Shown here one piece after another: positions 24,877 to 37,154 of a stretch of 64,000 bases of DNA. Positions within the stretch are counted from its first letter, which is position 1, and each line of letters starts with the position of its first letter. The position numbers and the translations under genes are program-made. The stretch is from Epiperipatus broadwayi (taxonomy: Eukaryota > Onychophora > Udeonychophora > Euonychophora > Peripatidae), in NCBI GenBank assembly GCA_028023455.1, contig JAQFVV010006256.1, forward strand, positions 1,304,001-1,368,000, in the 5' to 3' direction. The notes under the pieces were generated by a model. It was not told where the DNA came from. It saw only the letters and a list, made by a program, of their open reading frames with translations, and did not search any database.

Positions 24877-25858
24877 GTGAACATTTGCAGACACAGGAGT
24901 TTGATAATGATTAAGGGTGGATGTTCAACTCCATTGACCTCAGTGTGCAAGATGATATGGACAAATGATTTGTTCTCATGGTGTGCAAGTAAATCTGGCT
25001 TGATTTCAAGACTATATGAATTAAATGTTGTATTGGTGGGTGTGAGTTTGCACTCCTTTTCCTCAAGTGTGGTCGATAGTGATCATAAGGGGCTTGGTTC
25101 ATTTGAGGGTGTGGTCGATGATAATTGTCTAGCCTGGGAATACCTGCCGGGAGGGTGAAAGTCACTACCTTCATATAATCTTCGTCGTGAAGAGCTATTG
25201 CACCCCTTGATGGATTATTTATTATTATTAGGTTTCATTTGTTAGCTTTAAATTTAGTGCCTTTGTAAGGTGGTTGGTCTGCTTTGGGCCACCACCAATT
25301 TTTGTAACATTGATGGAGTTTTGTTCTAATATTTTGTAGGCATGGGTCTGCACTCCTTTTTTCTTCCTCAGGGGTGGCTGGTGGCAGGTGTTAGGTGTCT
25401 GGTTTATGGTGAGGGCTGTTGACAGTTTTCCACTACCCGGAATACCTGCCGGGAGGGTACATGGTCAAAGTCTCAGTGCTATTCCTGCTCTGGTCAGCTG
25501 CTGTGCCTCCTTGATAGGCTGGTTTTGGGCAGTGTTGATCTGGCTCATTATTTATTACTTCTTAGTTTTTTCCCAAATTGGCTTTCCAATTTTGGGCAGG
25601 TAGACCGATTGTGGTCCCTGCCCATTTGGACTGATAATTGGGAGACAGAGGTATCTGGAATGGTCTTGACATGGCTCGGCTGTGGGTCAAGAGTTTATTG
25701 CTTGGTGAACTTGGGTCTTGGACCTCGCTGCCTGTTGTGGTGGTTGGCGCAATGCTGGACTTCGCCATCTATTCAACTGAAGCATTTGGGTCTTTGCTTT
25801 GGAGCCCCAGGGATAGGATCATTGGGTGATTGTTAACTTCTTGACAGCCGGGCCATGT
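24877..25858. repeat. G+C-rich island with about 300-bp imperfect direct repeats
   Basis: The composition rises abruptly to roughly half G+C. The block GGAATACCTGCCGGGAGGGT occurs at 25137-25156 and 25439-25458, and TGCACTCCTTTT plus CCTCA occurs about 304 bp apart (near 25049 and 25348). This indicates an imperfect tandem arrangement. Frames of 60-100 codons exist on both strands, but I recognise none, and overlapping opposite frames are expected in G+C-rich DNA. It may be an inserted element or satellite of different origin. Confidence 0.5.
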
Positions 25859-25859
25859 G

Positions 25860-26390
25860 GATCCATGTACAGATACACATTAATCACATTACAGCAATTT
25901 TTATGGATGTAATTGTTTTTGAACATATGAACATTTTACCTTATTACATTGAACACTGTGTAATCCTCAATGGGTAAGTGTACCCAAAAATTTTGGTAAT
26001 CTTTTATTAATAAAGGTTACCTTTGAAAGATGCATTATTATACATGTGATGTTTAATGGATTATACATATATATTGTAAGTACATGCATATACAACACAC
26101 ACACAGCACAATTTAAACATAACATTTACATATTTTGTACATTAGTGTTTTTTTAATTACTATATATTAGATTAAGCTATATAATAATATGACATTCACA
26201 ATTTATAGTATAATTTTCATCTTAATAACAAGCTACATTTTTTTCTACAAGAAACCAATTATAATGGCTTACTTTTTATATACGATTCTGATTTACGAGA
26301 ACTTTTGGAGAACCAATTGTTCTTGCTAATCGGGGTAAAAGTGTATACATATTTTAGGCATATACAGATAGCCCTTTAAGCTGTTTTGTT
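25860..26390. other. AT-rich stretch, nothing recognised
   Basis: Only simple (AC)n and AT repeats are visible. Confidence 0.5.
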
Positions 26391-26395
26391 TAAAT

Positions 26396-26802
26396 AAGAT
26401 TATGGTACTTTAGTATTAGTGCTGCTGTGACGCAATCATTTATCCATAATTATTCTAACTTTGCGAATATGTTTTCATTGCTTGTGAAGTATCATTTTAG
26501 GTTTAGCAAACATCCTATTTTAAAAATGAGTTTTTAAATTTAAGTGAATTTTAAAAAATTATTATGAATATGAAACTGAATGTTGAAAATTGCTTTTTTT
26601 TCTAATTTTTTTATCCAAAAAATCTTTTATTTATAATGTTTTAAAATTTAGTGAAATTCAAAAACTCATATTTTAAATATAAAGTTTGCTAATCTTTAAA
26701 AAAATAACTAACCTAAAGTGTTAAGAATAATTTGCAAAGTTAGAATAATTATGGCCGGACAATTACATCACAGCAGCAATAACCCCAAAGTACCAAGATT
26801 AT
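26396..26802. mobile_element. Long foldback element, about 407 bp
   Basis: The outer arms pair over about 65 bp (26402-26466 with 26735-26797). They share GGTACTTT, TGCTGCTGTGA and CCATAATTATTCTAACTTTG. Further inward, TTAGCAAAC and ATGAGTTTTTAAAT near 26505-26545 are mirrored at 26650-26700. Nearly the whole element can therefore fold into one imperfect hairpin. It is non-coding and MITE-like. Confidence 0.75.
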
Positions 26803-26804
26803 AT

Positions 26805-29155
26805 ATTTGATATATTGTTTAAATTCCCATTTCTAACAATTTGTAAGACGGATCTGAAATTTTGTATTATCCTTTTTACCTTGCTTCTCTATTTATTTTT
26901 TCTTAAAGTCATATTATTAATGATATATATATAGAACAAAAATGATATAGGGTTGATATTGGTAGCAATACATCACTTTAACTGTTTTGGAGAAAGCAGT
27001 TATCAACTACTTTTCTATTCTGCTCTAAAAATTTATATAGCAGACAAATCATTACAAAAATTGATATCAGTTTAGGCACTCAATAATAATAATAGCAATA
27101 AAAAATCATCAAAGTACTTTACAGAGTACAAGAAATATTTAAGATCGCATTTTAAAAAAGTTTGAATTTAAAAATGCTTTAGATTGAAAATAAGTTAATT
27201 TTTTTTTTTTAAACTATGATATATATTCTTTGATAAATTAGATTTGCAATAGAAATTCATATTGGAATTGTTTTTATAAAGTTTACATTTTTAAAATAAC
27301 ATTTCCATTAGAAGAATTTAAAATAAATTTAAATGATAAAAGTAGTAGATGACCTGTGATTAATAAGTATATAATTAGAAAGATTAATTTGCTATTGAAT
27401 AAGAGAAATAAAAAAAATTTATTCACTTTTTTTACTGTTCAAAGTTGAACTATTTGATTAAATTTCATGAAAACAAAAGAGGTGAGAGAAGGAGAGTTAG
27501 AGATTATTCGCTAACATAAAATTACAGATAGCTATGTGTAAAAGACTGTTCAGTAAATTTCTTTTTACCTATGTAATTTTAGACATTGTCAAAAGGACTG
27601 TAAAATATTTTTATTCTCATTAATAATGTAACATAGTATTTGTATGCAAAAATATTCTGCTGGTATTTTGATTCTAAAGTTTTCTGATAATGATAATAAA
27701 TGAATAAAAAATATTACAGAAAATAATGTTCAAGATCATCAAAAAGCAATAGTTTGATATGAGAAATATTAACATATATATTCTTAGCTTTCAGAAAAAA
27801 AAAAAGAATTATTAAAAAAAAAAAAAATCAAAAGCAAGAAACTGATATAAAATTTCTATTTCAAGAATTATACATGACACTAAGCAATTATGCACTTAGA
27901 TAAAAATGTGAAAGATTATGACTAGCTATAATATCTTAGAATCTGCAATTGTAATTTTTCTGAATATGAACCTGAGGTATTATTTGGATGCATGCATAAG
28001 ATGTAAAAGTATTATTATAAATGTCACTGATAAAAACTTTACTTGACATGATACTAAACATTTTGCAGACTAAAATGAAAAAAATTAAAATAAAACAATG
28101 ACATTATTTTTTCATAAGATAAATGTTATTCTTTTTTTTTTTTTCAGAATGCAAATGTTATTCTTTATAATAATGATTCCCAATCTGGAATTTATGCATT
28201 ATGTATCTGAAGTAGGGCATTTAGAGGTCTGTTTTTTTTTTTAAAAAAAAAAAAAGAATAGTTGTGAGAAATGGAACATACTCAATTAAGTAAGGTATGA
28301 AAAAAGATTCATAAAATAAATAAATAAAAAACAAGATTTGAAAGTGTATTAAAGAATTTATTGATTTTGTAATATTTAATCTTGTGATATTTATTTGAAT
28401 TCTTATATCTTTTGAGGACAGATTATTTATATTATTCCAAAGCTGTTTAATTTCATTATTAGGTTATTTATTTTTAATTACAACAAATATATCTGAAACA
28501 ATAGCAACTATATTAATTACAATTTTCTAATATGAAAGGATAAAATTTATAAAATGGTCTGACGAGAGCACATGAGTGAAAAAAGGTTAGAACAAACTGT
28601 TCAATAACATGCCATAATATATTATTAGTTTCAAATTATTATTTTTTATCTGGATTTTTTTTTTTTTTGTATTTATCATCAAAATTTAGATATTAAATCT
28701 TTGAAAACATAATTAGAAAAATTAAATTTTACAGAACACAAATTTTCTTTTAAACTTAAACAAGACTGTTGTTGAAATCTATGATTCTTTTTTTAAAAAG
28801 CAAAAGATCATGTAGAAGTTCAATATCAATCAGAATTCATTTTTTAAAACTATTATTAAAAACAACAACAACTGGAAATAGATTACAAAGTAATACCTAT
28901 TTTTTGTTAAAGAATAAAAATATCTCTTAAGATAAACAAATATAATGGAGTTGTGATATGTTATATTTTATTTTAAATGCTCGTTATTGCATTCATATTT
29001 CCTGAATAGATCACATTTTGTTGATGAGCTTTGATTACATTATGTATTGAAATGTACAGTAACTTTTCAACACGCAAACATATAACACAGAAACTTTTTT
29101 TTTAATGTGTATGATATGCATATATAAATTAAGATTATTTTTTTTTTTTTATCAT
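26805..29155. other. AT-rich stretch, nothing recognised
   Basis: Many homopolymer runs. No coding similarity, RNA gene or repeat pairs were identified. Confidence 0.5.
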
Positions 29156-29160
29156 CTCAT

Positions 29161-29285
29161 CTTATTCACTTTAATGCAATCTTTTTTATATAATTCCTTC
29201 ATTATTTGCTTACAGTTTCCACTATTCTGCAAAATAAAGAAGGAATTATATAAAAAAGATAGCATTAAAGTGTATAGGAGTTAAA
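29161..29285. mobile_element. Diverged hammerhead-MITE relative (family C)
   Basis: Arms at 29167-29200 and 29239-29272 are inverse complements, and the outer parts share CACTTTAATGCAAT with the element at 21919. The interior on the minus strand (29238-29211) retains TGCAGAATAGTGGAAACTGT. This aligns with stem II and GAAAC of the family C hammerhead, but CTGATGA is lost. Confidence 0.6.
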
Positions 29286-29289
29286 TTTT

Positions 29290-31355
29290 TTTTAATATAT
29301 ATGAAGAGAAATGCAAAAAAAGTAAAGAAGATATATAAGAATAATAAAAAGATAATAAAAACAAAATTAAAAAAATTGTAGTTATTAAAAATAAATTGAG
29401 AGCACAATTACATATATATTTACTATGTCTATATTCACTAATTCATATTTATTCAAAAAATAAAAAGCAAAGTATAATACTTTCATCCCAATTGAACACA
29501 ACACAGTGGATAATATATTTATTTCCACATGGAAACATAACAGTAATCATGTTAATAGCAGTCTATGGCTTCTCTAATTGCTTTGATATTTTTAAGTGTG
29601 TATCAACTTCAAAATCTATGACACCACCTCTAATGTAATATACCTAGTTCCTTTTTACTGGCACTATTAAATTGATAATTTATTTTATTGCATAAAAAAA
29701 GATATTTCATAAATTTTCTTAAATTTCATAAAAGTTCTAGCATTATCCTTAGAAAACATTTTATTACACAAAATATTGTATTATTATATACAATAATAAT
29801 AATAAAACAACAAAGAATAAAATGTATGTGTTTTAAATGAAATCTGAAGAAAATGTAATTAATAAACATGATCCCATATGGCTCTTTAAAAAGAAAAACT
29901 GAATTTTAATATATTTATTTTTTGTTTATTCATTTTTTATTTTTTTTGGAGTGTATAATTGAAATAGTATATCAAAATATCAAAACTAAACTAGTCATTG
30001 AAATAAACTATGTATATTAATCTACAATTAAAACACTAGCCAAAAATTAAATTACAAATCCACTACCAATGGATTCTTTGCCAAAGCAGATTTCTTAAAT
30101 GCAAAGTAACATAAACACAAAACACACACACACATATATATTATTCTATCTTCCATAATTCCAACTCACATTTAAATTACCTTTACTATCAAAAGAAATT
30201 TTAAATAAGTTAATTATTTCAGATTCATGTCTTTATTAAAAGAAATTCTAAATTTTTCTTTTATTTATCCTTTTCAAATCACACCCTGCTCAAATTTAAT
30301 CCTATATAGTTTCATTTAAATGAAATAGTAAAAATTCATAAAAGTAAAGAATAAATACTTTAGTTTTGCATTATACATTCTTGAAAGAAATACAGGTCAT
30401 ACGATTATGATTGAGCAGACTTATGTTATCTTCTTGAAAAGAAAGAAAAAAAGATAAAAAATTAAAGTCTTTTAATAAAGATTTATGATTCTGAATCTAT
30501 TAACTTATTAAAAAGTTTATTGAATATTAAAACTAATTGGAATATAAGTTGGAACTATGATAAAATAAAATAGTATATATTTATTTTGTGTTTACAATAT
30601 TTTGCACTTCAGAAGTCTGTCTTGGAGAAAAACCATAGGTGTAGTGGCATTGCAATTTAATTTTAACAAATGATGTAATTGTGAATTGGTGTACTTAATT
30701 AAATGAAGTAGTATATATTGATGGAGTGCATACCCTAGCTTCACTATAAATAAAAATATATGTAAATGACAATGAATATGTAATGTTTTTTACTTATGTT
30801 CACTATAGAAATTTTCCAATATCTTAAATACTAATGCTTGATGAAAAAAATCAATTCATTTTTTGCCAGACATGTTTCTATTAATCAAACTTGAAGCCAT
30901 CAGATCTGGAAATCAGTTGACATTAAATTTGCATTCAAGCTTTAAGATCATGTTAAACTTTGTGAGAATATTTAATAATACTGGGTGAGTAGGTTTCCTG
31001 AAGTCTAAACTGATTTCTCAACCTACTGATGACCAGATTTGATTGTAAAACCATATGCCTAACAAGAAGTTATTTTACTAATCTGATGAAAAATAGAGTA
31101 CAGCATAAAAGAAACATAAAAAAATGAAGCTACGAAGTTCTGTTCCATGAAAATGTTCTCTGCTACATTAGTGTTAACCCAGTTTGAATTATTGAATCAC
31201 TCACTGTATTTACAGACCTGTTATTAGTAATTATATTAGTAATTATTGTTTATTCATTATCTGGATAAATAAATATATGAAATGAATAAAGAAATGATAT
31301 TAGCTTGTATGTCATGTGATATTAAGCATATTTTATCAAAATTTAAAACACTATT
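29290..31355. other. AT-rich stretch, nothing recognised
   Basis: Short AT-rich frames only (for example 80 codons at 29396-29638), none recognised. A short (AC)n tract lies near 30115-30133. Confidence 0.5.
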
Positions 31356-32045
31356 TGGTACTTATAACCTAATTGGGTTTGCCACTTGATGGCGTTCTGG
31401 CTCGCCAAAACACCTAACAAATGCTGTTTACAAGACCTGACTTACGGCTATAGAAAACATCTAATGTTTGTCTTAGCCATTAGAAGGCCTTTGACAATGA
31501 TACGGCCTATTTCTGCTTCGCGATAGTTAATGTGAATCCACACACTTATCTTTCATTTACAGTTTGATATATATGTGTGTGTAGTTTGATTAGTCAAATT
31601 TTTACAATATACGTTAGACAATCTTTGTATTTGTAATGAATTTAAGAAACCTGACTTTATAGTAATTTTCTAAATGGCCACACCCTTATTTAGAGAAGGT
31701 GTAATGTGTAAAAGCTAGCCGAGGGTATGTCAACAGAATATGGCCGAGTTCGCGTGTGAAATCTCGTTTTCACATGAAATACCATGTAGTTCATAAAATG
31801 GCTGGTGATCCCATAACTTTTACCGCAGTTGCCGAAAACAGAAGCCGAGTATTTCTGCTGTCCAATAAAAATATACATGATTTTTTGTAAATTTCATAGA
31901 AAGCACATATTATAAACACGTTTAATAAGTAAATAAGACATTTATATGTGTTTGTTGTTGTTTAAAAAAGTTTGAGTTTCTTTCTTTTGTCCTACTATGG
32001 TTACAATTTTGATATCTTTTATTTTAGCATTACAAACAACAGAGC

Positions 32046-32080
32046 ACTAACCCTAAAACTAACCCTAAACCTAACCCTAC
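32046..32080 (-). repeat. Short interstitial telomere-like repeat
   Basis: Four to five degenerate CCCTAA/CCCTAAA units read on the plus strand, equal to TTAGGG-type units on the minus strand. They lie inside the TIR element rather than at a chromosome end. Confidence 0.75.
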
Positions 32081-32105
32081 ACAGTTGTTTTGTTATGTAG
32101 AAAGC

Positions 32106-32290
32106 AATAATTAAGCGAAAGACATCGCAGAGTAGCAGCTTTGTCCAAAAACAGCAATTTAAAAATAAAAAAAAAGGTTGTCGTTTACCAATAATTAAAC
32201 GAAAGACATCGCTAAATAGACATTGCAGAGTAGCAGCTTTGTCCAAAAACAGCGATTTAAAAATTAAAAAAAAGATTGTCGTTTACTAAA
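32106..32290. repeat. Two-unit imperfect tandem repeat inside the TIR element
   Basis: Both units contain CGAAAGACATCGC, then GCAGAGTAGCAGCTTTGTCC and an A-rich stretch, ending in TTGTCGTTTAC. The second unit carries an extra insertion of about 12 bp. Confidence 0.8.
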
Positions 32291-32559
32291 TACAAAATTA
32301 AAATTAAACAACTTTTTTAATAAAAAGGCATGAAAAAAAATGTTATAGCAATCAATAAATTAATAACAAAACAAAAAACAGCGATTCGATTTAAAAATAT
32401 AACGCAGCCCCGAACATTGTATTGTATTGTTTTTGACTGCCAACAATGCCATCAAGTGGCCAAGCCCGATTACGTTATAATTACCCACTATTTGAATAAA
32501 TATACTAATGAAAACATTATAATATGTAATTAATAGAAAATATTCTACCCAAATCAATT

Positions 32560-33975
32560 ATTTTTAAATAGTTGATCTGTCCTCTTGCTATACTATATTA
32601 CTATTTTATTTGTTTATATAGATGATTCTCATTAACATCAAGGAGTTAATTTATGAATCAATCAAATTATTTTATCAATTATTTTAAATTGATTGAGATA
32701 TCTGATTAGTTAAATAATTTTTCATTTGTAATATTAGTATAGCTCCAAATTATTAGATTCTGCATTAAAATTTGAACCAATTGATTAATTCTAGAATATA
32801 AAGTATAGAAAAAATTGTAGATAGAATTACAAAATAAGTCACTTATATTTTTGTGCTTGTAAACTACTTTAACACATATTTTTTGAATAGGAATCTTAAT
32901 GGTTGGGAGCAAGTTTTGCACTATTGATATAATGATTTTATTAAATTAAAATATTAATTAAATTTTAATGAATAAAATATAATAATTTTAAAAAATTGGA
33001 TTAAAATATATTCAACTCATTTTTAAAAATGATTATCAATTAAAAAAACAACAATATAATATTGAATGTCATATATTTAATTTATTTTGAAAATCTGAAA
33101 ACCAATCAATTAAAAGAACAAACTTACTATAAGAAATAATTTCATGTCTGAAAAAAAAGCATAAAAACAATTGAGTTTTAGATTACTGTAATAAGAATGT
33201 TTGCTAATCTGTAATCTGTTATTAATCCAGACAAATAAAAATATCAAGAAATTTCATTCAAAGATGCTAAAAATGATTCTCTTCAACTTCAAAAGTTGGC
33301 TGCTAGTTTCCAACATTAAAAGATGAGATTAATGCTTTTTTTTTAGTTTTCTGATTTTCCTTCACTATTGCCAACAAATATATATATAAAAACAACAACA
33401 AACATAAAATAACATATATATTCATAAATTCCATATGGAATATTTTTTGATGAAAGAGAACTTGGATGGAGTTGGACTAAAAAATGCACATACAAAATAT
33501 AAATCTGAAATTAAAAAAAAAAACTGGCAAAAAAAAATAATAATTTGAAAATAAAATATTGCAATTTTAGAAAATTTATATCAAAAGAAAATATATAGCT
33601 TTATATAGAGTTTTGAAATTGTATTCATATATTTTTAGAATCAAATGTTTGAATAGAAATATTACATAATAAATATATTCTTAACAATATATATTATTTT
33701 CTTCATCTTCAGAAGTTGATATGTTTATTATTAAATATGATATTAACTTAAGTAGCCAAAATAAATTATATAAAATAGTTAAAAAAGATACAATAAGATA
33801 ATAGTTTTAAATGTTTGAAAATTGGACATACTAAAAATATGTTAGTTTTTAGCAAAATAAGTTATCACTGAAGTATATGAAATACTGTAAACATATCTAA
33901 GCCATGATTAATTAAAATAATAAATTCGTAAATTATTACATTACCTGAATTCATACTATTAATGATACATTAAAC
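32560..33975. other. AT-rich stretch, nothing recognised
   Basis: No supported features; only simple AT-rich sequence and short frames. Confidence 0.5.
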
Positions 33976-33982
33976 ATAATTT

Positions 33983-34300
33983 GTTTTCATTTATAAAATT
34001 AGATGTAATTTTTGTAATATGGTTTACTATGGCCAGACATCAAAGCAATTGGGAGAAAGAGCTAAAGAACACGATGCTATTGCTAGGAAAGTTGATAGAT
34101 CTGCGTTATATGTTCATTTGCAGTACGGATATAAAATAAATTGTATTGATAATATAAGTGTTCTTGATTATATTAAAAATGTTAATAGACGTAAAATATA
34201 TGAAACAAACTATATCATGTATAATAAAAACAACTGTATGAATATATACAAAACATCCATTAAGTTAAATAATAAGTGGTTATGGATAAAGAATGGATAG
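33983..34300 (+). pseudogene. PLE-type GIY-YIG endonuclease fragment (family 3)
   Basis: An open frame runs from about 33983 to the stop at 34300, starting upstream of the ATG at 34019. It reads VFIYKIRCNFCN followed by MVYYGQTSKQLGERAKEHD. This is the GIY-YIG pattern (YKI ... YYGQT ... R ... EH) with the CxxC pair typical of Penelope-like elements. A later RRKIYETNYI helix supplies the conserved Glu. The ~105 residues cover the endonuclease domain only. No RT is recognisable upstream in 32.5-33.98 kb, so the element is 5'-truncated. The frame is intact, but host use is not implied. It differs from the copies at 53.8 and 59.7 kb. Confidence 0.75.
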
Positions 34301-34304
34301 TTAA

Positions 34305-37015
34305 TTAATATATGTGGATATATATATATCCATTCAATATATATAACAGAGTAATTTTGTAGTAGAATTGAGAAAAAAAATCACATAATAGATCGTGTCA
34401 GATATCCATTTGTTTATCTGTCTTCTCTCATGTATTGATATAGATGTCGCTCTATGTGCCTTAAATCGTGGAGATATATTGAAAAGGGCAAAAAACATAA
34501 TTTGCCAAAAAAGGCTTTTCTATGATAATTTTATAATTTGTAATCTTTGTTGCTTGTATATATGTATTTTTAAACATATTTGACTATTGTATTTCATAAA
34601 AATATACAATAAAATTTTTAAGCACAAGTTTTTTATTAACATACATATTATTAAAAAAAAATTGTGCTAAACTAAAAAAAAAAAAAAAGGCAAATAAGTA
34701 AGTAATTAACAAATAATCACCACAGTTTATGTTTAATATAAAAATGTCTTGACACTGAAAATCTCAATTGAGATTAGATCAACATCATTTAAAAAGTATT
34801 TTTAAATTCTTATTAATTTATAAATAATTTTAGATTTTAAAAAATCTCAACAGCACAGATCTTAAAATTTAAACAAATGATTTGTAAATATATCCACAAT
34901 TGTTTACATGTTTTAATATAAAAATGTATTCGACAGCTTGCACATTTCAATTCATAAAAAAATCAAGTAAAAAAATATTGCATATGGTAGGCCATATTAT
35001 ATTGATATTAAGTTTTCATAAATAACAATGGTGGTAATATGATGGAATGACAAGTGAGTGGGTATTTTTTAAAACAATATGTAATTTCATTTAGCATATA
35101 TATATATGTACTAGGACAATTTATGTTAGAATTAACTAATTTTATTCCTTTTTTTATACAAAACATAGTTGAGTAGAATAAAGTCAATAGCAAAAAGTTA
35201 ATTCATAAAAAAAAAAAAAAAAATGCAACAGGAAACCAGTAATTATAATCTGAAATTTTTTTAAAAATGCAGATATAAGTAGAATTTGAATTCATTTTAT
35301 TAAGTTGACATAAACTGAAAATTAGCCAAGATGAAAATAAAAGTTATGAGATAAAAAGACTTAGAAATAAAGAATATGAATTCTTCTCTATTAATAATGA
35401 CTAAAATGAGAGAAAGCAATATCAAGTCACATCTCTCAAAAGGCCAACTCCATAAAAAAAAAAAAAGGTTACACATGTTCATATTTTTAAAAAAAAATAA
35501 TAAAAAAATTTCAAAAGGTAAAAAAAAAATTTGGCCAATTAAGTTATGAATTAAGTATTTAATTTCATTTACAGCTCTTTCCCAATATAACTAGAATTAA
35601 TATTTTATAAGTAAATAAAAAAACTTATGTAACTTCTCTGAGTTTGAAGACCAAAAAGTATAAGTCTTAATAACAATTACAAAAGTATGTAATAATGAGA
35701 AAAAATTGGACATAGAAAATGATGTAAAGTTTATATATAAGCTTATCAATTTTATACTTAAAATGTTCTCAACATTTTCTTTATACATGGGTATTTATTG
35801 AGAATGAAATGTATGGTTAGTTATAATATTAATTATATTTTTAATTGTTAATGATTTAGATATCTTAATATTCAAGTTGACAATGTATTTTTACACTATG
35901 AGAATAAATATATCTTGGAATTGTTTTAATTTCTGTTTGTGCAAAGTCTAAATTTATATACTAGTTTATTCCACAAGCATAGTGTTAGACAAAAGAGATA
36001 TTTATCATAATTTATATAATTCTAATGTTAGTATTAATAAAACAGTGAATCACATAATAAAGTGTATATATATATCCAATTATATATATACTAATTTAAT
36101 TATTTGCTTTCCACTTAAACTAAACTGGAATTTAATATGGAGGAAAAGTTTATAATATGTATATTAGGCAAAATGTAATAATATTTTTCAAATGAGTTCA
36201 TTAAAAATTGTCAAAACTATAATTCAGCTACTGTTTAAGTAATTCTAAACTTAGGAGAGAAAAAAGTACTGATAACATAAGCAAGAGACAAAAAAAAAAA
36301 CAACAACAAAGATAATAATGTAAAAAAAAAAGAAGATAAACTTTAACAGATATGTATACATAAATATATTAAAAATATTTTACAAAACTAGTTTTAAAAA
36401 TTAATATTTAAATTATTTAGTTAAAATGGATGTAAAATTAAGACACTATAATTATAGACATTTAATTAACAGACACCTGTATGCTATTTTGGATGAGTGG
36501 TCATTAAAAATAATATCAAATGAAGAAATATGAAAAAAGCCATGTAAAAAATATATTTGTTTGGTGATTAAACATTAACGATGGCAATAGATTGCCAATA
36601 TATTATGAATAGAAAATATTGCAGGATCTCATAAGGGACAAAAAAATTGGGGGGGGGGGGAGGGCAAATTAAAAATATCTCAGAAAAAAATTGTAGATAA
36701 AAGTCACGGGATTAAGCAGATGGCAAAGAATCTATCTGTGCAGAGAAAATTTGATGCAATCCACATACAGCACAAGAAGTTAAAAAATTTTATTAGAGCA
36801 TATGAAAAAGTATGGAATGTTATACTGTTATATTACTAAAATACCACAGTAAAAAATTCAATAAATAAATCCAATAATACAAATTTTTAATTTGAATAAA
36901 TAATTTATGCAATTGAACATGCACTTTGTTCATTTATCATGACCTAATAAAAAATAACAATGTTAATATATTAATTTAGTTTAAATATTAATTCTTATTA
37001 AGCGCAATGTCAGCA
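34305..37015. other. AT-rich stretch, nothing recognised
   Basis: No HHR-like motif follows the GIY-YIG fragment. Frames are short and hydrophobic, as chance translations of AT-rich DNA usually are. A run of 12 G lies near 36649-36660. Confidence 0.5.
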
Positions 37016-37020
37016 CGTAA

Positions 37021-37150
37021 TACTTAAATAAGGCTATAATCTTAGTACATGCACCTTGAGTGCTTAATTTATTACAAGATTTGTAGAGATCTCTTGTAAT
37101 AAATTAAGCACTCAAGGCGCATGTACTAAGGTTATAGCCTTATTTAAGTA
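37021..37150. repeat. Near-perfect 130-bp palindrome
   Basis: Arms 37021-37079 and 37092-37150 (59 bp each) differ at about two positions around a 12-nt loop. The block AAGGCTATAA-CTTA and the loop-adjacent AAGATTTGTAGAG also occur in the TIR element at 59077-59404, which suggests a deletion derivative of that family. Confidence 0.85.
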
Positions 37151-37154
37151 ATTT

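Larger units (their letters stand above)
31362..32480. mobile_element. 1.1-kb TIR element containing a telomere-like array
   Basis: The left end TTATAACCTAATTGGGTTTG and the inverted right end TTATAACGTAATCGGGCTTG continue into a shared CCACTTGATGGC block, giving TIRs of about 35-40 bp. The interior holds three things: a CCCTAA-rich array (32046-32080), an imperfect direct repeat (about 32106-32190 and 32191-32290), and short frames I do not recognise. One of these frames is on the minus strand at 31690-31878. No transposase motifs are visible, so it is probably non-autonomous. Confidence 0.7.

Noticed and set aside
25388-25836. Overlapping frames of 60-103 codons in the G+C-rich island
   Set aside because: Frames are open on both strands because stops are rare in G+C-rich repeats; no protein similarity recognised.
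28556-28600. CTGACGA followed by GAAA on the plus strand
   Set aside because: The intervening bases do not form a stem at the required position.
31022-31110. CTGATGA near GAAAC at 31.02-31.11 kb
   Set aside because: No pairing consistent with stems I or II.
32046-32080. Chromosome end or telomere
   Set aside because: The array is short, degenerate and enclosed within a TIR element, with ordinary sequence on both sides.
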